The notes beneath the pieces were generated by a model, which made no database searches, was not told the DNA's origin, and saw only the letters and a list, made by a program, of their open reading frames with translations. From contig NZ_KK211214.1 of NCBI RefSeq assembly GCF_000621125.1, positions 329,461 through 393,460 on the forward strand: a stretch of 64,000 nucleotides of DNA, written 5' to 3'. A program made the position numbers and the translations under genes. Shown here piece after piece: positions 42,634 through 52,389 of this stretch; the stretch's first letter is position 1, and each line of letters opens with the position of its first letter. This DNA is from Maribacter antarcticus DSM 21422 (lineage in GTDB: Bacteria; Bacteroidota; Bacteroidia; Flavobacteriales; Flavobacteriaceae).

Positions 42634-42662
42634 TTTGATACTGAATGCAATCCCTATCTTTG
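42634..42662 (+). promoter_or_regulatory. Promoter of mpl
   Basis: TTTG (42634-42637), 17-nt spacer, TATCTTTG (42655-42662). The -7 box matches TAnnTTTG exactly. Its position excludes the upstream ATG at 42645 as start and supports ATG 42681. Confidence 0.6.
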
Positions 42663-42680
42663 AAAACTAATTCAGATGTA

Positions 42681-44036
42681 ATGCAAATTCATTTTATAGC
42701 CATTGGTGGCAGTGCCATGCACAATTTGGCCCTGGCACTTAAACATAAGGGATACCAGATAACAGGAAGCGATGATGTCATTTTCGAACCTTCAAAATCT
42801 AGATTGGAGTCAAAAGGTCTTTTGCCTGAAAGTTTCGGTTGGTTTCCAGAAAAGATACATAGTAATTTGGAAGCCATTGTTTTAGGTATGCATGCGAAAG
42901 TGGATAATCCAGAACTGTTGAAGGCGCAAGACTTAGGAGTTAAAATTTATTCGTATCCAGAATTTCTCTATGAACAATCCAAAAATAAAACTAGGGTAGT
43001 CATTGGGGGAAGTCATGGAAAAACAACCATCACTTCCATGATTTTGCATGTGCTTAATTTTCATAACCGAGAGGTAGATTATATGGTAGGAGCCCAATTA
43101 GACGGTTTTGACCGTATGGTACATTTGACCGAGGAGAACGATTTTATAGTGTTGGAAGGTGATGAGTATCTTTCCTCTCCGATAGACCGTAGGCCAAAGT
43201 TTCATTTGTACAAACCGAATATTGCCTTGTTGAGCGGTATAGCTTGGGACCACATTAATGTATTCCCCACTTTTGAAAATTATGTTGAGCAATTTAAAAT
43301 CTTTGTAGATAGTATTGTAAATGGAGGTAGCATCACGTACAATTTGGAAGATGCTGAAGTGGTAATGGTGGTTGAAGGTTCTGAAAACACCATCCGAAAA
43401 CTGGGATATACGACTCCGGAATATGAGGTTGATAATGGGAAAACACTCTTAGAAACTCCTGAAGGTCCAATGCCTATTGAAGTTTTCGGGAAGCATAATT
43501 TGAATAATCTAGCAGGTGCCAAGTGGATATGCCAGAATATGGGTGTAGACGAAGATGATTTTTTTGAGGCTATTGCCACTTTTAAGGGAGCATCTAAACG
43601 GCTCGAAAAAATTGCAGAAGGAAAAACCAGTGTAGCCTATAAAGATTTTGCACACTCCCCAAGTAAGGTGGCTGCGACAACAAAAGCAGTAAAGGAACAA
43701 TACCCAGATAGAAGACTAATAGCTTGTTTGGAACTCCACACCTACAGTAGTTTTAATCCTGAATTTTTAAAAGAATATAAAGGTGCTTTGGATGCTGCTG
43801 ATGAAGCCGTTATCTTTTTTCTTCCAGAATCAGTAGCAATAAAAAAGCTAGAGGAGGTTACTCCCGAACAAATTTCAAATGCTTTTAAAAGAGATGATTT
43901 GCGGATTTTTACTGATGCTAGCTCTTTTCATAGCTATGTAAACGAGGAAAGTTATGAAAATTCAACGCTATTATTAATGAGCTCGGGTAATTACGGAGGA
44001 TTAGATTTAAGCCTACTTAAGAAGTTAATGGTCTAG
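42681..44036 (+). CDS. mpl: UDP-N-acetylmuramate:L-alanyl-gamma-D-glutamyl-meso-diaminopimelate ligase
   Basis: Mur-ligase family enzyme that re-attaches recycled murein tripeptide to UDP-MurNAc. 451 aa from ATG 42681 (MQIHFIAIGGSAMHNLALAL). The ATP loop VVIGGSHGKTTITSM sits near 107-120; FIVLEGDEYLSSPIDRRPKF and SGIAWDHINVFPTF distinguish Mpl from MurC; KDFAHSPSKVAATTKAV and LELHTYSSFNPEFL follow. The start is fixed by the promoter box just upstream. No other peptidoglycan recycling gene is adjacent. Confidence 0.94.
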   Translation: MQIHFIAIGGSAMHNLALALKHKGYQITGSDDVIFEPSKSRLESKGLLPESFGWFPEKIHSNLEAIVLGMHAKVDNPELLKAQDLGVKIYSYPEFLYEQSKNKTRVVIGGSHGKTTITSMILHVLNFHNREVDYMVGAQLDGFDRMVHLTEENDFIVLEGDEYLSSPIDRRPKFHLYKPNIALLSGIAWDHINVFPTFENYVEQFKIFVDSIVNGGSITYNLEDAEVVMVVEGSENTIRKLGYTTPEYEVDNGKTLLETPEGPMPIEVFGKHNLNNLAGAKWICQNMGVDEDDFFEAIATFKGASKRLEKIAEGKTSVAYKDFAHSPSKVAATTKAVKEQYPDRRLIACLELHTYSSFNPEFLKEYKGALDAADEAVIFFLPESVAIKKLEEVTPEQISNAFKRDDLRIFTDASSFHSYVNEESYENSTLLLMSSGNYGGLDLSLLKKLMV

Positions 44037-44039
44037 TCC

Positions 44040-44483
44040 TTAAACACCAAATTGGGTTAGATGATGGTCTAAGTGCTTATATTGTAATTGTCCCCACTGC
44101 TCTTTGGTAAAGGTTCCAAATACAGGGTGTGGATACCAAATATCTCTAGCATATAGCATATTAAATTCGTCTGCCAATTCTTTTAATATCGTTATCTCCT
44201 CATTAAAATCCTTAGCTTCCTTAGCTTTAAGCTGCGGTGCCGTAGGTAGGTTTTTGCGCCATGGTTTGTCGTTGTAGAGTAATTTTTTAAAGAACGTTGT
44301 AATAAACCAATTTCCTTTTGAGGTGTTTTCCTTGTTCCGAATGGCTAATTTTAAAGGGTATTGGCAATGCCAAGCCATTTGTCCAACTGTCATTTTGCCC
44401 CATTTCCGTTGAGAGTTTTCACTTAGTTGTCCTAATCTGCTCTTTATTTCAACGTGACCCTCATTGGTTAGCAGCGATTTCAT
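44040..44483 (-). CDS. DUF1569 (DinB-like) protein
   Basis: 147 aa soluble helical protein. GKMTVGQMAWHCQYPLKLAI and the ending QLQYKHLDHHLTQFGV match DUF1569, a DinB/YfiT-related four-helix family with histidines that may bind a metal (H at WHCQ and HLDHH). Function unknown. It is convergent with mpl, with only 3 bp between the stops. Confidence 0.85.
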   Translation of the reverse strand: MKSLLTNEGHVEIKSRLGQLSENSQRKWGKMTVGQMAWHCQYPLKLAIRNKENTSKGNWFITTFFKKLLYNDKPWRKNLPTAPQLKAKEAKDFNEEITILKELADEFNMLYARDIWYPHPVFGTFTKEQWGQLQYKHLDHHLTQFGV

Positions 44484-44545
44484 TCTTTGTTTTTTAATTG
44501 CTGTGGAAATTTACAATAAAATAATTAGTTCGCTATCTTTAGCCA

Positions 44546-45244
44546 ATGCAAGAGAAGTCTACATCATTTTCCATAAAACATTGGTCTGATGATGATAAAC
44601 CAAGGGAGAAATTAGTAAACAAGGGAAGGGCTGTACTATCCGATGCGGAGCTGGTTGCTATATTGATTGGTTCAGGGAGTAGGTCTGAAAGTGCAGTGGA
44701 ACTATCCAAGCGTATCCTAGCTTCGGCAGAGAATAATTTGAACGAGTTGGGGAGGTTGTCCATAAGTCAATTGATGGCCTTTAAAGGTATTGGTGAAGCA
44801 AAAGCGGTAACCATAGCTGCAGCATTGGAAATGGGTAGACGAAGGAGGGGAGAAGAAGCCTTACAGGTGACAAGAATAGGAAGTAGTAAAGATGCTTTTG
44901 AGGTACTACAACCCATAATAGGAGAATTGGAACACGAGGAATTCTGGGTCATGTACCTTAATAATTCCAATAAAATATTGCAGAAATCACAGCTAAGTAA
45001 AGGGGGTATAACGGGTACCTTGGTAGATGTACGGATACTAATGAAACAGTCTTTGGAACTGGGTGCCGTGGGGCTTATTTTAGCACACAATCACCCAAGT
45101 GGCACTTTAAAACCAAGTAGCGCCGATAAACAGATTACCAAAAAAATAAAGAGAGCTTCTGAGTCTTTAGATATTAAAGTTTTGGACCATCTCATAGTAA
45201 CGCAGAAAGACTATTTTAGTTTCGCAGACAATCAACTACTCTAA
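44546..45244 (+). CDS. radC: RadC family JAB-domain protein
   Basis: 232 aa. An N-terminal UPF0758 part (DKPREKLVNKGRAVLSDAEL, then LMAFKGIGEAKAVTIAAALE, a helix-hairpin-helix) is followed by a JAB1/MPN metallo-domain with GAVGLILAHNHPSGTLKPSS near 172-191, where HxH and a later Asp bind zinc. The biochemical role of RadC is uncertain despite the DNA-repair name. Its TAA is directly followed by the ATG of the deacetylase-like gene. Confidence 0.93.
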   Translation: MQEKSTSFSIKHWSDDDKPREKLVNKGRAVLSDAELVAILIGSGSRSESAVELSKRILASAENNLNELGRLSISQLMAFKGIGEAKAVTIAAALEMGRRRRGEEALQVTRIGSSKDAFEVLQPIIGELEHEEFWVMYLNNSNKILQKSQLSKGGITGTLVDVRILMKQSLELGAVGLILAHNHPSGTLKPSSADKQITKKIKRASESLDIKVLDHLIVTQKDYFSFADNQLL

Positions 45245-46540
45245 ATGTTATTGATATATACCCATAAGATTACACCTAGGTTTACCTATACCATGAAACA
45301 GGTTTTTACCAAAATCTTAGGTATAGATATTGGTTTTACGACCAAGGTAGAGGATTTTATAAAACATACCGATGAAAAAATAACCTACACCAAACAGCCG
45401 TTGCAGAACGAATTCTTTATTCGTAGCAACGAACTTCTCTTTGAGCAAGGAATCAATGATATTCAAATACAAATTAATGATTGGGAAGGAACCCCTTGCT
45501 TTTTTCCTACGGGAGAACGCAGCGCAGTTCCTTTCGATATTTTTGCGGCTAGTTTTTATCTGCTAAGTAGATATGAGGAGTATTTACCGCATGTTAAGGA
45601 TATGCACGGCAGGTTTTCACCAAAGGATAGTATTGCTTACCAGAACGATTTTTTACACCGCCCTGTAGTAGATATTTGGGCATTAAAGCTGTTGGAGTTG
45701 TTAAAGGAAAAGTTTCCAGATTTAGAATGTAAAAAGAGAATGTATTCGTATGTTTCTGTATTGGATGTAACCACATCTCACTCCTATGCCCATAGAGGTT
45801 TGTTTCGAGGATTTGCAGGTTTTATTCTGGATTTGGGTACCTTTAAATTAAAGCGTGTTTGGGAGCGCATTATGGTCGGAATTAATAGAAGAAAGGATCC
45901 TTATGATAATTTTGCTCAACTTATTCAGTGGCACCAAAACTATGGTATTGAGAGTATTTTCTTTTTTCAGTTTGCGGATTATTCTAAATATGATAAAAAT
46001 GTATCTACAAATAGCAATCGTTTTAAGTCCCTCATAAAATACATAGCTGATTATTCAAAAGTTGCACTTGGTGCGTCTTACAGTTCCTTTAGAGATATAG
46101 AGCTGCTTAAAAAGGAAAAGAACAATCTAGAAAGCGTTATTAATAGGCCAGTAAATTATTCTAGAATGCGCTATAATAGGGTCGATGTTCCTGAATCGTA
46201 TAGGAATCTAATTACTGCCGAGTTTACTAATGATTTTACCATGGGGTATACCCATGCCATAGGTTTTAGAGCTGGTACGTGTACATCGTTTCAGTTTTAT
46301 GATATTCCTCTAGAAGTGCAACAGCCTATAAAAATTCATCCATACGCCCTGCATGATTACTCCTTTTTGGCATGTAAAAGCGAAGTGCAGATAAGTGAAA
46401 AGATAAAAGGAATTTACTCCGAAATCAAAAATGTAGAAGGTTCCTTTGTAACCGTTTTTTCAAATGAACTATTGGGAGGCGATGAAAAATTTGACTGGAA
46501 AATAATATACAAGAACTTAATAACTACTTACAATGTTTAA
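45245..46540 (+). CDS. Polysaccharide deacetylase-like protein with DUF7033-type N-terminus
   Basis: 431 aa, beginning MLLIYTHKITPRFTYTMKQV, as in the flavobacterial family annotated polysaccharide deacetylase. An N-terminal DUF7033-like part (~1-130) contains FDIFAASFYLLSRYEEYLPH. The NodB-like part starts at MYSYVSVLDVTTSHSYAHRG, where active members usually carry a DxD-type metal site; here the second Asp seems replaced (DVTT), so activity is uncertain. RAGTCTSFQFYDIPLE and IKIHPYALHD are conserved late blocks. It starts with 0 nt gap after radC and overlaps the next gene by 8 nt. Confidence 0.82.
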   Translation: MLLIYTHKITPRFTYTMKQVFTKILGIDIGFTTKVEDFIKHTDEKITYTKQPLQNEFFIRSNELLFEQGINDIQIQINDWEGTPCFFPTGERSAVPFDIFAASFYLLSRYEEYLPHVKDMHGRFSPKDSIAYQNDFLHRPVVDIWALKLLELLKEKFPDLECKKRMYSYVSVLDVTTSHSYAHRGLFRGFAGFILDLGTFKLKRVWERIMVGINRRKDPYDNFAQLIQWHQNYGIESIFFFQFADYSKYDKNVSTNSNRFKSLIKYIADYSKVALGASYSSFRDIELLKKEKNNLESVINRPVNYSRMRYNRVDVPESYRNLITAEFTNDFTMGYTHAIGFRAGTCTSFQFYDIPLEVQQPIKIHPYALHDYSFLACKSEVQISEKIKGIYSEIKNVEGSFVTVFSNELLGGDEKFDWKIIYKNLITTYNV

Positions 46541-47222
46541 AGATGTAGTAACCGATGTTTTTTTTGACCTTGATCATACTTTGTGGGATTTTGAAAAAAA
46601 CTCAGCCCTCACGTTTGAGATGATTTTGCCAACCCATGATATAACTGTTCCATTGGAGTCATTTCTTGAGGTGTATGTGCCTGCTAACTTAGTGTTTTGG
46701 AAAATGTACAGGGAAGAAAAAATCACAAAAGAGGATCTTCGCTACCAGCGACTAAAATCGGTTTTTGACACCTTGGAATATGCTGTCTCGGATGATTGTA
46801 TTAATAGTCTGGCAAATGAGTATATCAACCAATTGTCTTCTCATACCTATTTGTTTCCGAATGCGTTGGAGGTGCTTGATTATTTAAAACCAAACTATAA
46901 ACTACATATCATTACCAATGGTTTTCAAGAAATTCAAGAGAAGAAACTACGTAATTCTGGCATCTATCCTTATTTTGAGCAGGTGATAGATTCCGAAATG
47001 GCAGGCGTAAAGAAGCCCGATCCGTTTATTTTCAACTTAGCATTGGAAAAGGCCAAAGTTCGTCCAGAATCTGCGCTAATGATAGGAGATAGCTTGGAAG
47101 CCGATATTTTGGGTGCAAAGGGCGTAGGTATTCATACACTACATTTTAACGCACACGGGGAAGCCGAGCACCAACATAGTCCTATGATTAGCGAACTATG
47201 GGAAATAAAAACATATTTATAG
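46533..47222 (+). CDS. YjjG-like HAD nucleotidase
   Basis: 229 aa HAD hydrolase. Motif I DVFFDLDHTLWDFEKNSALT (nucleophile Asp in DLDHT), motif II LHIITNGFQE, and motifs III/IV VKKPDPFIFNLAL and ALMIGDSLEADILGAKGVGI are in place. The DFEKNS context and the length fit YjjG-family noncanonical pyrimidine nucleotidases that clear damaged or unusual nucleotides. Start ATG 46533 overlaps the deacetylase-like gene by 8 nt, so it belongs to the radC transcript. Confidence 0.9.
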   Translation: MFKDVVTDVFFDLDHTLWDFEKNSALTFEMILPTHDITVPLESFLEVYVPANLVFWKMYREEKITKEDLRYQRLKSVFDTLEYAVSDDCINSLANEYINQLSSHTYLFPNALEVLDYLKPNYKLHIITNGFQEIQEKKLRNSGIYPYFEQVIDSEMAGVKKPDPFIFNLALEKAKVRPESALMIGDSLEADILGAKGVGIHTLHFNAHGEAEHQHSPMISELWEIKTYL

Positions 47223-47280
47223 AGTTAATACTAATAGCAAGTAGCCATAAAAGTTGGTTGTGTTGCGATAGTCTAATTTT

Positions 47281-47826
47281 ATGAATCGTTTACAACATAG
47301 TCTCTTATTTTCAATATTGATGCTCTCTATTTTCGCTTGTTCGGAAAAACAGGATTTTTCACAATATGATGATTTAAGCATTACACCTTCGTTGGAGACC
47401 AGCATTTTCTTTGTTAAAGTGCAAGAGCTACTGATCAATAGTGCAACGGATATCAGTTTTTTTACTCAGGACTTTAATTTTGACGCTTTTGAGGAGGTAT
47501 TTTTCGCTGATAGGGTTTTAGAGGGCGTAATTTCCTATGAATTAGAGAATACGACGAGTAAGCCTATTCAAATAGAGTTGCAATTTTTGGATGAAAACGA
47601 TGTGCTTCTAGATTCGGAGGTCTTTACGATGGATGCTGCACCTACGGCCTTATTAACTCGTGAGGTAGCCTATGGTAATACAGGAAAAAGCCTTGATATC
47701 CTGAGGAGTACTTCTAACGTAAGGCTCAACGCATCTAATTTTGGGGATAATGTCAGTAGTTCTGAGATTCCAGGAGCCTCAGTTCAATTGCGCTCTAGTG
47801 CTCAGTTTATGTTACGCTTAAAATGA
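47281..47826 (+). CDS. Lipoprotein of unknown function
   Basis: 181 aa. MNRLQHSLLFSILMLSIFAC ends in a lipobox with C20. The mature part is beta-rich (VLEGVISYELENTTSKPIQI, ELQFLDENDVLLDSEVFTM), compatible with an immunoglobulin-like fold; I recognise no named family. Its TGA overlaps the ATG of the DUF5723 gene (ATGA), so the two products are made together and may interact at the outer membrane. Confidence 0.75.
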   Translation: MNRLQHSLLFSILMLSIFACSEKQDFSQYDDLSITPSLETSIFFVKVQELLINSATDISFFTQDFNFDAFEEVFFADRVLEGVISYELENTTSKPIQIELQFLDENDVLLDSEVFTMDAAPTALLTREVAYGNTGKSLDILRSTSNVRLNASNFGDNVSSSEIPGASVQLRSSAQFMLRLK

Positions 47827-49253
47827 GGATTCGCCACTATGTTTTTCTTCTTTCACTGCTGTTCTACGCAAGTTTGGCAGCTCAGAACAAACAGGTTCTT
47901 TATGATTTTAATGATATTCCACAAGCCTTGATGGTAAATCCGGGGATGGAAACTGACTTTCAATGGTATGCCGGTCTTCCATTACTTTCTGGTATTTCTG
48001 GATATGCTGGCACAAATGGCATTGCGATAAATGATATTTTTGCGGACGACGGGCTAGATATAAATGACAAGGTCCGAGATCTCATGGTCAATGGGCTAAC
48101 TACCAGAGATGAGTTTAGCCAAGCCTTGCAGATAGATTTGTTCAGTGGTGGTTTTCGAAGTCCGTATTCCGATATTTTTTATTCTTTTGGTGCTTATCTA
48201 GAAATGGATAATATTCTGTACTGGCCAAAAGATTATGCGATTCTCGCGTTTGATGGTAATGCCAATCAATTGGATAGCCGGTTTAATTTGGGTGATTTAA
48301 AAACTAGGGGATCTACGGTTGCGGTCTATCATTTTGGAATTAACAAAAAGATAAACAAGAAGCTTACTGCTGGCGTTAGGGCAAAGTTATATTCGGGGAT
48401 TACAGATTATAATGCTACGAATAACAACGGATATTTGGTAAATACCGAAGGTCAGAACAATACTATAGCTACAACGCTGAACGCGGATATGCAATTGCGC
48501 ACTTCGGGTTTTGGAGCTTTAAGTACTGCGGAGAATCAAGGGACACTAGCAAGCGCCTTCGTAAAACGAGCTATTTTTGGAGGAGATTTAGGACTCGGAA
48601 TGGACTTAGGATTTACCTATCACTTAAACGAGCGTACCGCTATTACCGGTAGCGTATTGGATTTAGGGTTTATGTATCACAGTGGTAACGTTTATAAATA
48701 TAATTTAAAGGGAAATGCCACTATAGAGGGAATTCAGATTAATGTGTTACAAGAACTTGCAGACCTAAATAGGGATTTTTGGCAAGATTTAGTAGATGAT
48801 GTAGAAGAGTTCATTCCTTTTGAGACAACGAATAGTGCATACGTAACGTTCAGGCAAACGAGGGTAAATGCTTCTATTCGACATGGTTTTGGCACCCCAA
48901 TAGGGTCAGTAGAAGCTTGTGATTGTGGTATAGGAGGTTCGAATAACCGAGCTGTGAAATATAGAAATGGGATAGGTGGCCAGTTGTTTGCAATTAATAG
49001 ACCAAGAGGTCCACAGGTTGCATTAACTGGGTTTTATTTAAGGAGGTTTGGTGAATTTATGACTATAAAGGGCACCTATACGATAGATAAATTCAGCAAA
49101 ACTAATGTGGGCGTGGGTTTAAACCTTCAGGCAGGTCCTGTAAATTTTTACTTTATGGGAGATAATCTCTTGTCCTATCAAAACATTGCCGCCAGTAATT
49201 ATGCATCTTTTCAGTTAGGATTAAATATCATATCTTGGGGCAAGAAAAAGTAG
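47823..49253 (+). CDS. DUF5723 family outer-membrane protein
   Basis: 476 aa. Signal peptide MRIRHYVFLLSLLFYASLAAQ, then LYDFNDIPQALMVNPGME, the DUF5723 hallmark, and a barrel-like body with alternating strands (ITGSVLDLGFMYHSGNVYKY, KTNVGVGLNLQAGPVNFYFM) ending YASFQLGLNIISWGKKK. It resembles PorV/FadL-type barrels in general style. Function unknown; coupled to the upstream lipoprotein. Confidence 0.85.
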   Translation: MRIRHYVFLLSLLFYASLAAQNKQVLYDFNDIPQALMVNPGMETDFQWYAGLPLLSGISGYAGTNGIAINDIFADDGLDINDKVRDLMVNGLTTRDEFSQALQIDLFSGGFRSPYSDIFYSFGAYLEMDNILYWPKDYAILAFDGNANQLDSRFNLGDLKTRGSTVAVYHFGINKKINKKLTAGVRAKLYSGITDYNATNNNGYLVNTEGQNNTIATTLNADMQLRTSGFGALSTAENQGTLASAFVKRAIFGGDLGLGMDLGFTYHLNERTAITGSVLDLGFMYHSGNVYKYNLKGNATIEGIQINVLQELADLNRDFWQDLVDDVEEFIPFETTNSAYVTFRQTRVNASIRHGFGTPIGSVEACDCGIGGSNNRAVKYRNGIGGQLFAINRPRGPQVALTGFYLRRFGEFMTIKGTYTIDKFSKTNVGVGLNLQAGPVNFYFMGDNLLSYQNIAASNYASFQLGLNIISWGKKK

Positions 49254-49329
49254 GTAAAAATTAATTTTGATTTATTGTTTTTTGGCACGCTTTTTTCTTC
49301 TCTCTTTATCAATACTAAAATATACTATT

Positions 49330-50223
49330 TTGAAAAATATACTATTCATTGTTTTTGTCCTTGTTGGATATACGGGTATCGGCCAAGTGGGGCTAAACGA
49401 ATACAAATACATCATAATCCCCAAAACATTAGGGGAATTTAAAGAGGAGAATCAATACTTGACTAGTACCTTGCTCAAATACCAATTTGTAAAAAAAGGT
49501 TTTACAGCAGTCTATGATGATGCATTACCTGAAGATTTATACATGAACAGGTGCTTGGGACTTACTGCCCTATTAAAGGATAAGCCCTCTATGTTTAGTA
49601 CAAAAACTACCATTGTTTTAGAGAATTGTAAGGGACAACAGGTGTTTAGATCAAGGGAAGGAACTAACAAAATAAAGGAGTACGAAGAGGCATATAAGGA
49701 CGGGATAACGGTCGCAATGTCGTCTTTTGATGGTTTGAATTATAGTTATAAGCAAAAGGTAGTTGAAAACAAACCAATAACGTTACGTTTTAAGAATGAC
49801 ATAAAATCATTAGGTGGCGATAATAAAGAGCAAAAAGAGACAGCTGATTTAACTGGTATTGGGGTAGGAAATAGGAGTGAAGTAGTAAAACAAAAAAGCA
49901 GTCTGGAGAACCAAAGCTATAAAAGTATGGAGCCAGTGGCATCTGATATGAAACAGGCCACTCCTAATCCGGATATTAAAACCAAGACAAGTGCTGGAAC
50001 GGGCAAAGAAATGTTGAATGCGAAGGCGATTCCTAATGGATATCAATTGATTGATAGTGAGCTAAAAGTAATTATGAAGCTATTGAACAGCTCTACAGAA
50101 AACGTATTTATAGGTCAGGCCGAAGGCAAAAGCGGTATGGTTTTTCAAAAAAATGGAATCTGGATTTTTGAGTACTACTCAGGTGCTAATCTGACTCAAG
50201 AAGAATTAAATATAAAATTTTAA
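49330..50223 (+). CDS. Secreted protein of unknown function
   Basis: 297 aa from TTG 49330, where a clean signal peptide begins (MKNILFIVFVLVGYTGIGQ); the frame opens at TTG 49267 with an unlikely extra 21 residues. The mature N-terminal domain (EYKYIIIPKTLGEFKEENQY, YLTSTLLKYQFVKKGF, ENCKGQQVFRS) recurs in flavobacterial secreted proteins without a firm name. The middle is polar low-complexity (KQKSSLENQSYKSM). The C-terminal part ELKVIMKLLNSSTENVFIGQ and KNGIWIFEYYSG looks like a second small domain. It converges on rarA with a 4-nt overlap. Confidence 0.72.
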   Translation: MKNILFIVFVLVGYTGIGQVGLNEYKYIIIPKTLGEFKEENQYLTSTLLKYQFVKKGFTAVYDDALPEDLYMNRCLGLTALLKDKPSMFSTKTTIVLENCKGQQVFRSREGTNKIKEYEEAYKDGITVAMSSFDGLNYSYKQKVVENKPITLRFKNDIKSLGGDNKEQKETADLTGIGVGNRSEVVKQKSSLENQSYKSMEPVASDMKQATPNPDIKTKTSAGTGKEMLNAKAIPNGYQLIDSELKVIMKLLNSSTENVFIGQAEGKSGMVFQKNGIWIFEYYSGANLTQEELNIKF

Positions 50224-51497
50224 AAATCGTATTTGTCCTTCCATCTTTTCTTTAGAAATTCACTTAAGGTTTTTTCTCTGGGGTTTTTTCCTGGTTTATA
50301 GAAGGTACTTCCGGTAAGTTCATCAGGAAGGAATTCGGAGGCCACAAAATTGTTTTGAAAATCGTGCGCATATTTGTAATCTTCTCCATAGCCCAGGTCT
50401 TTCATTAGTTTTGTTGGTGCATTTCTGAGGGCAAGGGGTACAGGAAGGTTTCCTGTTTGTTTTACTACTTGTTGCGCTTTCCCAATGGCCATATAACTCG
50501 CATTGCTTTTTGGCGAGGTTGCTAAATATACCGCACACTGGCTAAGGATTATTCTAGATTCTGGGTAGCCGATTGTAGTAACCGCCTGGAAAGTCGTATT
50601 AGCCATGACCAGGGCTGTAGGATTTGCCAATCCTATATCCTCAGACGCGGCAATTAACATCCGACGGGCTATAAATTTCACATCTTCACCGCCTTCGATC
50701 ATACGGGCTAGCCAATATACGGCACCATTTGGATCGCTACCGCGAAGAGATTTTATAAAGGCCGATACAATATCATAATGCTGTTCACCGGTTTTGTCAT
50801 AAAGGACGGTGTTCTTTTGTATTTTTTGAAGAACAAGTTCGTCCGTGATTTCTACAGTATCAGAATCTTCTGAATTGATGATAAGTTCAAAAATATTAAG
50901 TAATTTTCTACCATCTCCACCGGATAGACGGAGCAAGGCTTCTGTTTCTGTTAGTTTTATGTTCTTGGTATGTAAGTGCTTGTCCTTAATTATGGCCCGC
51001 TTTAATAATTGAATTAAATCATCCTTACCAAAAGCGTTTAAAATATACACTTGACAACGTGATAATAATGCGGGTATTACTTCAAAACTCGGGTTTTCGG
51101 TAGTAGCACCGATAAGGGTAACCCAACCTTTTTCAACCGCACCCAATAAGCTGTCTTGCTGTGATTTGCTAAAGCGATGAATCTCATCAATAAACAGGAT
51201 GGGGTTTTTAGTAGTAAATAGACCCCCAGCTTGCTTAGCTTTGTCTATTACTTCCCTAATATCCTTTACGCCACTATTAATAGCGCTAAGTATATAAAAT
51301 GGACGTTTACTCTCTTCGGCAATAATAGTGGCCAAGGTTGTTTTTCCGGTTCCAGGTGGTCCCCATAAAATTAAAGAGGGAATAATTCCTTTTTTAATCT
51401 GATGTGTCAATGCTCCTTTTTCACCAACAAGATGGTGCTGACTTACATAATCTTCCAAGGTTTTTGGTCGTACTCGTTCGGCTAAAGGTTCGTTCAT
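50220..51497 (-). CDS. rarA: Replication-associated recombination protein A (MgsA/RarA)
   Basis: AAA+ clamp-loader-like ATPase acting at stalled forks. 425 aa from ATG 51495-51497 ([20 protein letters not shown]); the frame to 51524 adds nine atypical residues. Walker A GPPGTGKT (46-53), Walker [17 protein letters not shown], sensor 1 [14 protein letters not shown], then [20 protein letters not shown] and the [17 protein letters not shown]-terminal family signature. Length is normal. It overlaps the convergent secreted-protein gene by 4 nt at the stops. Confidence 0.95.
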   Translation of the reverse strand: MNEPLAERVRPKTLEDYVSQHHLVGEKGALTHQIKKGIIPSLILWGPPGTGKTTLATIIAEESKRPFYILSAINSGVKDIREVIDKAKQAGGLFTTKNPILFIDEIHRFSKSQQDSLLGAVEKGWVTLIGATTENPSFEVIPALLSRCQVYILNAFGKDDLIQLLKRAIIKDKHLHTKNIKLTETEALLRLSGGDGRKLLNIFELIINSEDSDTVEITDELVLQKIQKNTVLYDKTGEQHYDIVSAFIKSLRGSDPNGAVYWLARMIEGGEDVKFIARRMLIAASEDIGLANPTALVMANTTFQAVTTIGYPESRIILSQCAVYLATSPKSNASYMAIGKAQQVVKQTGNLPVPLALRNAPTKLMKDLGYGEDYKYAHDFQNNFVASEFLPDELTGSTFYKPGKNPREKTLSEFLKKRWKDKYDF

Positions 51498-51642
51498 GGT
51501 ATAAAAATAGTTAAAGTTATTCACCTGAAATTCTTCACAGGCGCAATAAGAGCATATATTTTCTGTTTAACATATGGATGACAATATTTCCGTTTTTCCT
51601 TTTTGGCCAAAATATTGCCATCTTGTATAAAAGTTTAATTAA

Positions 51643-52389
51643 ATGTCTGCTGGTGCCTATTTTAAGTTTTCTAACTCCATAGTACTCGTTCCATTAATGG
51701 CGGTGTTGGCTATTTGGAGTGTGTATTGGATAGAGTTGGCACAACAGCTTAACTTTAATAGTTATGGGATTTATCCGCAGACTTTTTCAGGATTAAAGGG
51801 TGTTATTTTTAGTCCTTTTGTTCATGGTTCTTTAAAGCATTTATATAATAATACAATCCCCTTGGCAATACTTCTGGCAGCACTATTCTATTTCTATAAT
51901 AAAATTGCTTGGAAGGTGGTCTTTTTGGGTATTTTGCTTTCTGGTTTTTTAACTTGGTGTATTGGTCGGCCCTCTTATCATATAGGGGCAAGCGGATTAA
52001 TATATGTGTTGGCTAGTTTCACCTTCTTTAAAGGGGTCTTTGTAAAACATTATCGCCTAATTGCCTTGTCACTGGTAGTCGTTTTTATCTACGGAAGTTT
52101 ATTGTGGTATATTTTTCCGGTTAAGGATGGGATTTCTTGGGAAGGCCATTTAGGAGGGTTTATAACTGGTCTTTTTTTGGCCTTAGTCCTGCGAGCTAGG
52201 ATACCTATGCCAAATAAGTACGATTGGGAAAGAGAGGATTATGATGAAGATTCGGACACATTTCTACAGCAGTTTGATGCCGATGGTAACTTTGTAGAAG
52301 AGCAGATTGAAGAATTAGATATAGAAGCTAATACTGTACAGGTACACTATACGTACAAAACGGATAGTGAAAGAAAGGATAAGTCTTAG
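51643..52389 (+). CDS. Rhomboid family intramembrane serine protease
   Basis: 248 aa with six or so membrane helices (~15-190). HGSLKHLYNNTIPLAILLAA (His/Asn region), catalytic S117 in YHIGASGLIYVLASF and H169 in WEGHLGGFITGL form the Ser-His dyad. The C-terminal ~60 residues are acidic and cytoplasmic-looking (REDYDEDSDTFLQQFDADGN). The substrate is unknown. It overlaps rlmB by 4 nt at the convergent stops. Confidence 0.94.
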   Translation: MSAGAYFKFSNSIVLVPLMAVLAIWSVYWIELAQQLNFNSYGIYPQTFSGLKGVIFSPFVHGSLKHLYNNTIPLAILLAALFYFYNKIAWKVVFLGILLSGFLTWCIGRPSYHIGASGLIYVLASFTFFKGVFVKHYRLIALSLVVVFIYGSLLWYIFPVKDGISWEGHLGGFITGLFLALVLRARIPMPNKYDWEREDYDEDSDTFLQQFDADGNFVEEQIEELDIEANTVQVHYTYKTDSERKDKS

